Shown: positions 6,576 through 11,857 of the stretch, piece after piece
Layout of the letters: every line of letters begins with the position of its first letter
How positions within the stretch are numbered: position 1 is the stretch's first letter
NCBI GenBank assembly: GCA_023263735.1
Contig: JALQUQ010000055.1
Span: 1-11,857 of the forward strand
Source: Paracoccaceae bacterium
GTDB lineage: Bacteria > Pseudomonadota > Alphaproteobacteria > Rhodobacterales > Rhodobacteraceae
DNA: 11,857 nt
Reading direction: 5' to 3'
Position numbers and translations under genes: made by a program
Notes under the pieces: model-generated
What the model was told of the DNA's origin: nothing
The model's database searches: none
The model's input: only the letters and a program-made list of their open reading frames with translations

Positions 6576-7886
6576 ATGTCTATGCTTGAAATCGGATTTG
6601 CCGCGGTTGGCGTGGTGCTGGCGTTGATCGCCTTGCGCGCCCCCATCGGCATCGTCCTTCTGACCGTGTCCTTTGGTGGCGTCTGGGCTGCCTTGGGGTT
6701 CAAGGTCGCCGTGGGTATCGCCCGCGCCATTCCCTTTGACTTTATCGCGAACTGGTCGTTCAGCGCCGTGCCGATGTTCCTGCTGATGGGCTATATCGCG
6801 TCGAATGGCGGGCTGACGGACGGTCTGTTCAAGGCCCTGAAAATCCTGTTGCGTTGGCTTCCGGGTGGTCTGGCCTCGGCTGGTGTGGCCGCTTGCGCCA
6901 TGTTCGCCGCCGCGTCGGGGTCTTCGGTGGCAACCGCTGCTGCCATGTCGCGGATCGCGGTTCCGGAAATGGTAAAGCAGGGCTATGACAAAGCTCTGGC
7001 CGCTGGCGCCATCGCTTCGGCCGGCACCTTGGGGTCGCTGATCCCGCCGTCGATCATCATGATCGTCTATGCCATCTTCGCCAACGTTTCGGTCGGCAAA
7101 CTGTTCATGGCTGGCTTTATTCCGGGTATCCTCTCGGCGGTCATGTACATGACGATGATTACCGTTCGCGTCATGGCCAATCCCAAACTGGCCCCGCGCG
7201 TCACGGAAAAGCCCCAACCCGGCGAGACCATGGCCGCGATCAAGGAAGTCTGGCCGCTGCCGACGCTGATCCTTGGCGTTCTGGGCGGGATCTTCGCGGG
7301 CGTCATGACCCCGACCGAAGCCGGTGCCGTGGGCGCGTCTTTGGCCGTGGTGCTGGCCGCTGCGCGCCGCAGCCTGAGCGTCAAGGTCCTGATGACGGCC
7401 GTGCGCGATGCTGCCGTGGGCACCTCGACCGTGTTCGTGATCGCCGTCGGCGCCACGATGTTCACCAGCTTCATGGGTCTGACCGGGGTTCCCCGTGCCG
7501 TCTCCGAGGCGCTGCTGTCCATCGGTGGTGACAATCCGATCACCCTGATCATCATGATCGGCATCGTCTACATCCTGCTGGGCATGTTCATCGAATCGAT
7601 CGGCATCATGCTTTTGACCCTCCCGATCTTCTTCCCGATGCTCCAAGCCGCCCATGTCGATATGATCTGGTTCGGGATCATCGTGGTCAAGCTGCTTGAG
7701 ATCGGGATGATCACCCCGCCGGTTGGTCTGAACTGCTATGTCATCAGTTCTTCGCTGAACGGATTGGTCAATCTGACGACCGTTTTCCGCGGTGCGCTGT
7801 GGTTCATCTTCACTGATCTGGTGACGCTGACCCTGATCATCGCATTCCCGGCACTGTCGCTCTGGTTGCCCTCGATCATGAGCTGA
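6576..7886 (+). CDS. TRAP transporter large permease subunit (DctM type)
   Basis: 436-residue integral membrane protein, normal length for DctM, with about 12 hydrophobic segments; this is the transport channel of the TRAP system. Recognisable family motifs: AVPMFLLMGYIASNGGL (64-80), ASGSSVATAAAMSRIAVPEM (113-132), GTLGSLIPPSI (150-160), GVMTPTEAGAVGA (242-254) and GMITPPVGLNCYVI (377-390). These two related halves reflect the internal duplication typical of the ion-transporter superfamily. GAGGGG (6561-6566) precedes ATG 6576 by nine bases; a second ATG two codons later is also possible. It is transcribed with the small subunit, and a hairpin terminator follows at 7922-7967. No binding-protein gene follows, which is unusual for a TRAP operon. 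Confidence 0.95.
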   Translation: MSMLEIGFAAVGVVLALIALRAPIGIVLLTVSFGGVWAALGFKVAVGIARAIPFDFIANWSFSAVPMFLLMGYIASNGGLTDGLFKALKILLRWLPGGLASAGVAACAMFAAASGSSVATAAAMSRIAVPEMVKQGYDKALAAGAIASAGTLGSLIPPSIIMIVYAIFANVSVGKLFMAGFIPGILSAVMYMTMITVRVMANPKLAPRVTEKPQPGETMAAIKEVWPLPTLILGVLGGIFAGVMTPTEAGAVGASLAVVLAAARRSLSVKVLMTAVRDAAVGTSTVFVIAVGATMFTSFMGLTGVPRAVSEALLSIGGDNPITLIIMIGIVYILLGMFIESIGIMLLTLPIFFPMLQAAHVDMIWFGIIVVKLLEIGMITPPVGLNCYVISSSLNGLVNLTTVFRGALWFIFTDLVTLTLIIAFPALSLWLPSIMS

Positions 7887-7903
7887 TGTTCAGGCTCTGA
7901 CAC

Positions 7904-7920
7904 CATAGAATACCTATGGA
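7904..7920. promoter_or_regulatory. 17-bp palindrome related to the operator, spacing variant
   Basis: CCATAGAATACCTATGG is a perfect 6-5-6 dyad built from the same CATAG/CTATG half-sites, but these are two bases closer (ATA-N7-TAT) than in the other copies, so T-N11-A is not kept. It sits 17 bp after the TRAP large-subunit stop and just before the terminator. It could be a further binding site for the downstream ABC operon or a remnant. Not a terminator itself, since no T-run follows. Confidence 0.4.
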
Positions 7921-7921
7921 T

Positions 7922-7967
7922 ACGGCGGCGCTCGCCTTTCTTGGCGCGCGCCGTCATTTCATTTTTA
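7922..7967 (+). terminator. Rho-independent terminator after the TRAP genes
   Basis: GC-rich inverted repeat with outer arms ACGGCG (7922-7927) and CGCCGT (7949-7954) and inner arms CGCC/GGCG around a TTTCTT loop, with small bulges, followed by a T-rich run (CATTTCATTTTTATTC). It closes the SnoaL/LysR/TRAP side and separates it from the ABC operon. Confidence 0.7.
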
Positions 7968-8011
7968 TTCATATATTACAGAGGGTTATTCAAGGCGGGC
8001 GCAATGTGCAT

Positions 8012-8029
8012 CATAGGTTTTAACCTATA
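8012..8029. promoter_or_regulatory. Putative LysR operator before the ABC operon (N6 version)
   Basis: CATAGGTTTTAACCTATA contains the perfect 7-2-7 dyad ATAGGTT-TT-AACCTAT. Half-sites are identical to the copies near the LysR gene but the spacer is one base longer (ATA-N10-TAT). It lies 105 bp before the permease start at 8135 and after the terminator, so it is placed to control the ABC transporter operon as part of the same regulon (inference). Confidence 0.62.
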
Positions 8030-8087
8030 GCATGGCCTTTCGTTTTCGGTTTTTCTAGACCCAGTTCGCGCAACAAAATTAGCGCGC

Positions 8088-8120
8088 CGCACGCGGAGGA
8101 CAGATTCAATCTGGCGTGCG
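8088..8120 (+). other. Leader hairpin just before the permease ribosome site
   Basis: Outer stem CGCACGC (8088-8094) pairs with GCGTGCG (8114-8120); inside it AGAT (8102-8105) pairs with ATCT (8109-8112) around a TCA loop. The left internal loop holds GGAGGAC, a Shine-Dalgarno-like run with no start codon at the right distance. The real ribosome site GGGAGG (8123-8128) begins three bases after the hairpin. It may tune translation or mRNA stability; no known riboswitch class is recognised. Confidence 0.4.
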
Positions 8121-8134
8121 CAGGGAGGGTTCGA

Positions 8135-9118
8135 ATGCTGAAATCAAAGGCTCTGGGTGGCATCACCCAGGGAAAAATCGTCACAGCCATCGATGTGGCC
8201 ATGCTTGCAATTTTTGCGGCCACATTGCCGGGGTTCGCGGGAACCGACAATATGCTGTCGTTGCTGCAGAACGTGGCGGTTCTGGGCATTCTCGGGCTTG
8301 GCATGGCCATAACGATCATCGGGCGCGGCATCGATCTGTCGATGATTGCGATCGCCTGCATGCCGGTCGCCTGGGCCTTTCTTGAAATGGCAAACGGCGT
8401 TTCGGCATCGGTCGCCATCGGACAGGCAGTGGCCTTTACCGTTGTGGTCGGGCTGCTGAACGGCTGGCTGATCACCTATGTCGAAGTTCCGGCGATTTTT
8501 GCGACCTTGGCTTCGGGCATCGTGGTTTTCGGGACCATCCAGTATTTTTATGTAAACACCGATCTGGTTTCGATCCCGTCGCAGATGGGCGCAATGGCCG
8601 ATCTGATCCGCGGCACCACGCTGGGGCTGCCGAACAGCGTGCTTGCCTTTCTGCTGATTTCGGCCGGCGTCGCGCTGTTCTTGCGGTTTCGCACGGCGGG
8701 TCGGTTTGTTTATGCCGTGGGCGACAACCCGATGGCGGCGCGGGTCACCGGGGTTCCGGTTCGCACCAACATCCTCATGCAATATGTGATGTCGGCATTG
8801 ATCGCGCTTTTGGCCGGTTTCTTTCTGGCCACCACGGTGGATGGGGCCAACACGCGCCTGTTCAACTCGACCATGATCTATGACGTGATCCTGATCGTCG
8901 TTCTGGGGGGCATTGGTCTTTCCGGCGGCAAGGGCTCGGTCGCGAACGTTTTGGCCGGAACCGCGATGATCGGCATCCTGACCAACGCGATGACCATCCT
9001 GAACGTGGATTACTACACGCAGAACCTCGTGAAGGCCGCCATCCTTCTCGTGACCATTGCCATCGACAGCGCGCTGAACCCGCGTGACGAGCAAACCTCG
9101 CAACAAGGCGACATCTAA
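8135..9118 (+). CDS. Sugar-type ABC transporter permease (RbsC family)
   Basis: 327-residue inner-membrane permease of the BPD_transp_2 family, which forms the channel for ribose/xylose-type ABC importers. Family signature GRGIDLSMIA (63-72) corresponds to the usual GGIDLSVG motif, and the cytoplasmic coupling stretch is VVLGGIGLSGGKGS (255-268). Hydrophobic helices fill most of the chain. GGGAGG at 8123-8128 sits six bases before the ATG. It heads an operon with the binding protein (47-bp gap) and a second permease after a terminator; two different permeases suggest a heterodimeric channel. The ABC ATPase that must energise it is not in the window, probably beyond the right edge. Substrate class 'sugar' comes from family membership only; sugar acids, polyols or lactones are possible. 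Confidence 0.93.
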   Translation: MLKSKALGGITQGKIVTAIDVAMLAIFAATLPGFAGTDNMLSLLQNVAVLGILGLGMAITIIGRGIDLSMIAIACMPVAWAFLEMANGVSASVAIGQAVAFTVVVGLLNGWLITYVEVPAIFATLASGIVVFGTIQYFYVNTDLVSIPSQMGAMADLIRGTTLGLPNSVLAFLLISAGVALFLRFRTAGRFVYAVGDNPMAARVTGVPVRTNILMQYVMSALIALLAGFFLATTVDGANTRLFNSTMIYDVILIVVLGGIGLSGGKGSVANVLAGTAMIGILTNAMTILNVDYYTQNLVKAAILLVTIAIDSALNPRDEQTSQQGDI

Positions 9119-9165
9119 ACTTGAAAGGCGTGAACAACGCGCCGAAACACCAAGGGAGAAGATCA

Positions 9166-10212
9166 ATGTTTTCCAAGCTTAAGAAGCTGGCCTTTACGGC
9201 TGCGGTTGCAGCGGCCATGCTGCCGGCCGTCACGGCCCATGCGCAAGACGTCGAAGGCGACGGCAAGCCGTGGCATGATTATTATGACGCGCTGAAGGGC
9301 AAGAAGGTTGCCTTTGTGCCGATGTCGTTGTCCTTCGACCTCGCCCAGATCTACGACGGCGCGATGAAGCAATACGCCGATTACATGGGCTTTGAATACA
9401 TCTCGCGCGACCCGAACTGGTCGGTTGAAGGCGCGGTCCAGATCGCTGAACAATATGTCGACGAACATCCCGACGTCATGGTCATCCACCCGCTGGACGA
9501 CAAGGCCTTTACCCGTGTGGTCAAAAAGGCCCAGAAGGAAGGCATCTATGTGATCTTCATGAACCTGCGGAATGGTTCGGGCACGGATTCGATGGAAGGC
9601 GACGCCTACATCGGCCCCGACTTCTTCCAGTTCGGTCAGCGCAAGGTTCAATTGGCCGCCGATTACTGCAAAGACAGCGAGTCGAAAAAGATCATCATGG
9701 TGCAGGCGGGTGCCACCAACTCGGTTGGCATCACCGAAACCAATGGCTCGCTTTGGGAACTGAAGCACAACCACCCGGAACTGAATCTGGTGGCGATGCA
9801 ATCGGCCGAGGCTGACCCGGCAAAGGCCAAAGCCATCGTCGCGACCGCGCTGAAACAGCATCCGGATGTCTGCGCGATCATCGACCAGTGGGAAGGCGGC
9901 GCCATCGGCATCCCGCCGGCCGTCGAAGAGGCAGGCCTGCGCGACAAGATCAAGATCATCACCTCGGGTGGCGGTTCGCAGGTCAATGGCTGCGACATGA
10001 TCAACGCTGGCAAGTATGACGCCTACATCAGCTACAACGCCGGTCACCAGACCTACATGCTGAAATCGCTGATCGCTCAGGTTCTGCAAACCAAACCGGT
10101 CCCCGGCGAAACCCAGTTCTCGGTCTACAACGACTATGTCGTCATCACCAAAGACACGATGACCGCAAACTCGTGCTGGGACATCAACTACTACACCCGT
10201 CCGTTGAAGTAA
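9166..10212 (+). CDS. Periplasmic sugar-type ABC substrate-binding protein
   Basis: 348-residue secreted receptor of the Peripla_BP_4 (RbsB-like) type that captures substrate for the flanking permeases. A signal peptide is clear: MFSKLKK, hydrophobic core to about residue 22, and cleavage after AHA at 26 with mature start QDVEG. The mature part shows the family pattern KKVAFVPMSLSFDLAQIYDG (46-65), DVMVIHPLDDKAFTRVV (103-119) and HPDVCAIIDQWEGGAIGI (232-249). Four cysteines remain after processing (168, 236, 276, 337), more than usual for this family; paired disulfides are possible. Start choice: ATG 9166 has GGGAG seven bases upstream and gives a clean signal peptide; a TTG at 9121 would add 15 charged residues in front. 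A strong terminator follows, which would make this the most abundant product of the operon. Confidence 0.93.
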   Translation: MFSKLKKLAFTAAVAAAMLPAVTAHAQDVEGDGKPWHDYYDALKGKKVAFVPMSLSFDLAQIYDGAMKQYADYMGFEYISRDPNWSVEGAVQIAEQYVDEHPDVMVIHPLDDKAFTRVVKKAQKEGIYVIFMNLRNGSGTDSMEGDAYIGPDFFQFGQRKVQLAADYCKDSESKKIIMVQAGATNSVGITETNGSLWELKHNHPELNLVAMQSAEADPAKAKAIVATALKQHPDVCAIIDQWEGGAIGIPPAVEEAGLRDKIKIITSGGGSQVNGCDMINAGKYDAYISYNAGHQTYMLKSLIAQVLQTKPVPGETQFSVYNDYVVITKDTMTANSCWDINYYTRPLK

Positions 10213-10225
10213 TCGCTTTGAATTG

Positions 10226-10258
10226 GGACCGGCGGCGCCCTGCTGCCGGTCCTTTTTT
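10226..10258 (+). terminator. Strong hairpin terminator between binding protein and second permease
   Basis: Stem GGACCGGCGGC (10226-10236) pairs with GCTGCCGGTCC (10242-10252) over 11 bp with one G-T wobble, loop GCCCT, followed at once by six T. It starts 13 bp after the binding-protein stop and ends 27 bp before the next start codon. Likely a partial terminator that lowers expression of the permease relative to the binding protein, a common pattern in ABC operons. Confidence 0.85.
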
Positions 10259-10285
10259 GCCTCATGTCCAGCCGCCGGGAAGCCA

Positions 10286-11857
10286 ATGTCCGACATCAAC
10301 CACACTGACCAGACCCATCGGGCCAGCTTGCTCAAACGGCTGCGCTACAAATACATCCCGGATCACCTTATCGGCGAGGTTCTGACCAAAGCCTGGATCG
10401 ACACGGCCATTCCTGCCCTGATCCTGCTTGTGACGATCGTTGTCTTTTCCGCGCTGACGCCCGATTTCTACCGGCCAAGCAATCTTGAAAACCTGGGTCG
10501 GGTCACCGGTGAATTCCTGATCATCGCCATTGGTCAGGCCATGGTGATCATCGCTGGCGGGATCGACCTGTCGGTCGGCTCGATCTTTGCGCTGTGCAAC
10601 CTTTTCGCGATTTTCCTGATCTTTACCCTCAAGATGCATGTCTTGCTGGCCTTGCCGCTGGTGGCGCTGCTTGGGGGATTGATCGGTGCGGTGAACGGAA
10701 CCCTGATCGGGTATTTCCGCCTCCGCGCCTTTCTGACAACGCTGGTCACCCTGATCATGGGCCGGTCGCTGGCCGATATCCTGTCGGTCAAATATGGCAA
10801 CATGCTGGTCAGTGACTGGGATATCAACGGCGAAGACATCTTTGACTGGCTGGCCGATGGCACGTTCCTTGGCATGGCCTCCAGCTTTGTCGTTGCCGTC
10901 CTGACCGCCATCGCCTTTCACATCCTGCTGTCGCGCACCCGGTTCGGCTGGCACGTTCTGGCTGTGGGCGGGTCGCGTCGTTCGGCCTTTAACGCGGGCA
11001 TCCATGTGCGCCGCACCGTTTTCCTGACCTATGTCATCTCGGGCGCCATGACGGGCTTTGCGGCCTATTTCTACGCCGCCCGCCTGTCTGCCACCGGCAC
11101 CACGACCGGCATCGGCATGGAGATGATCATCATCACCTCGGTCATTCTGGGGGGCATTTCGCTGGGCGGGGGGCGCGGCTCGATCCTCAAGGCCGTTTTG
11201 GGCACCATGGTCGTGGTCACCATCACCTTCTCGCTCTTGCGGCTGGGCCTTGCCTCGGGCGGGTCGTCGCTGGTGCTGGGTCTGATCCTGATGCTGGCCG
11301 TGATCATCGACATCCGCTGGAACAAGAACCGCCACAAACTGTTGAACCGCGCCTATGTGTCGCCGACCTATCTGGCACATCCGCCGATGCCGTCGATCGA
11401 AGAGGGCTCCGCCTCGCCCTACGCCCGCCGCAACCGGCTGGATGATGTCAAGGTGATCGGCAAGAACGTTCTGGACGGGCCCGAAGACATCATCATCGAT
11501 GACGAAGGCAACCTGTTTGCTGGCACCCGCAAGGGCAACATCTACAAATTCTTCGGCCCCGATTTCGAACGCTATGAATTGTTTGCCCATACCGGTGGGC
11601 GTCCCTTTGGGATCACGGTCGACAAGGACGGATCGATCCTGTGCTGCGTGGCGGGTTCGGGTCTTTACCGCATCACCAAAGACCGCGAGGTGATCGCCCT
11701 TTCCACCCAGACCAATCGCAGCCTGTTTTCGATCAACGATGATAGCCGCGTGCGCATGGCCGACGACCTCGACATCGCGCCGGATGGCAAGATCTATTAC
11801 TCCGATCCGATCAGCCGCTATGACGCCTCGGAATGGCAGTATGACGCGCTAGAAGGC
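10286..11857 (+). CDS. ABC permease fused to an SMP-30/strictosidine-synthase-like propeller, 3' end missing
   Basis: One reading frame runs from ATG 10286 to the window end (524 codons, no stop), joining two domains. Residues about 35-345 are an RbsC-type permease: GGIDLSVGSI (91-100) and VILGGISLGGGRGS (286-299), ending with a basic stretch near IRWNKNRHK that normally closes this family. A linker (about 345-390, rich in Pro, Ser and Arg) leads into a soluble beta-propeller: GPEDIIIDDEGNLFAGT (398-414), GRPFGITVDKDGSI (438-451) and MADDLDIAPDGKIYYSDP (491-508) are strictosidine-synthase/SMP-30 blade motifs. Family propellers are about 300 residues, so around 150 are missing. Since permeases of this family end in the cytoplasm, the propeller is expected there, perhaps hydrolysing an imported lactone or sensing substrate (inference). 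No stop, frameshift or ribosome site is seen at the junction. The start has only weak upstream AGCC/GGGAAG context (10278-10283). Confidence 0.88.
   Translation, partial: MSDINHTDQTHRASLLKRLRYKYIPDHLIGEVLTKAWIDTAIPALILLVTIVVFSALTPDFYRPSNLENLGRVTGEFLIIAIGQAMVIIAGGIDLSVGSIFALCNLFAIFLIFTLKMHVLLALPLVALLGGLIGAVNGTLIGYFRLRAFLTTLVTLIMGRSLADILSVKYGNMLVSDWDINGEDIFDWLADGTFLGMASSFVVAVLTAIAFHILLSRTRFGWHVLAVGGSRRSAFNAGIHVRRTVFLTYVISGAMTGFAAYFYAARLSATGTTTGIGMEMIIITSVILGGISLGGGRGSILKAVLGTMVVVTITFSLLRLGLASGGSSLVLGLILMLAVIIDIRWNKNRHKLLNRAYVSPTYLAHPPMPSIEEGSASPYARRNRLDDVKVIGKNVLDGPEDIIIDDEGNLFAGTRKGNIYKFFGPDFERYELFAHTGGRPFGITVDKDGSILCCVAGSGLYRITKDREVIALSTQTNRSLFSINDDSRVRMADDLDIAPDGKIYYSDPISRYDASEWQYDALEG

Noticed and set aside
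6375..7655. Long open frame (426 codons) antisense to the TRAP large subunit
   Set aside because: Its protein is dominated by His, Asp, Gln, Arg and Gly repeats, the usual shadow of a GC-rich membrane-protein gene, with no domain. The same applies to antisense frames at 8144-9166, 9163-10335 and 10262-11590.
1..11857. CRISPR arrays, tRNA/rRNA genes, insertion sequences
   Set aside because: No regularly spaced repeats, cloverleaf sequences, transposase genes or terminal inverted repeats were found on reading both strands by eye.

Overview
The window reads as one catabolic and transport cluster from an alphaproteobacterium, most likely a Rhodobacterales (Roseobacter-type) organism. The reasons are the GC-rich coding sequence, the strong GC/C third-position bias, and the combination of a TRAP transporter, a sugar-type ABC importer and CoA-thioester genes. 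The assignment to this group is inference; there is no rRNA or marker gene here.

Layout. On the minus strand, reading leftward from about 3958, is a tight three-gene operon: a CitE/HpcH-type acyl-CoA lyase (3068-3958), an acetyl-CoA-synthetase-like AMP-forming acyl-CoA ligase (1137-3071, 4-bp ATGA overlap) and an acyl-CoA dehydrogenase (1116 to beyond base 1, about 15 residues of the C-terminus missing). Divergent on the plus strand are a small SnoaL/NTF2-fold protein (4211-4723), a NAC-like LysR regulator (4877-5860), TRAP small and large membrane subunits (6036-6557, 6576-7886), and after a terminator a second transport operon: RbsC-type ABC permease (8135-9118), periplasmic sugar-type binding protein (9166-10212), another terminator, and a second permease (10286 to the window end) that is fused in frame to a strictosidine-synthase/SMP-30-like beta-propeller domain.

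Control. A dyad with the form CATAGG-N5-CCTATG (which is both ATA-N9-TAT and a LysR T-N11-A box) occurs at 4119-4135 (imperfect), 4764-4780 and 4823-4839 (perfect), with an N6 version at 8012-8029 and related half-sites at 5873-5910 and 7904-7920. These lie in the non-coding gaps before the lyase/SnoaL pair, the regulator itself, the TRAP genes and the ABC genes. The simplest reading is that the LysR protein encoded in the middle controls itself and the flanking units as one regulon.

How the genes may work together (inference): the two transporters import a carboxylate or sugar-acid/lactone; the propeller domain may open a lactone; the ligase makes the CoA thioester; the dehydrogenase makes an enoyl-CoA; the SnoaL protein could hydrate/dehydrate; and the CitE-like lyase cleaves a beta-hydroxyacyl-CoA into an acyl-CoA plus an oxo-acid. 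The substrate cannot be read from the sequence. No TRAP binding protein (DctP) and no ABC ATPase are present in the window.
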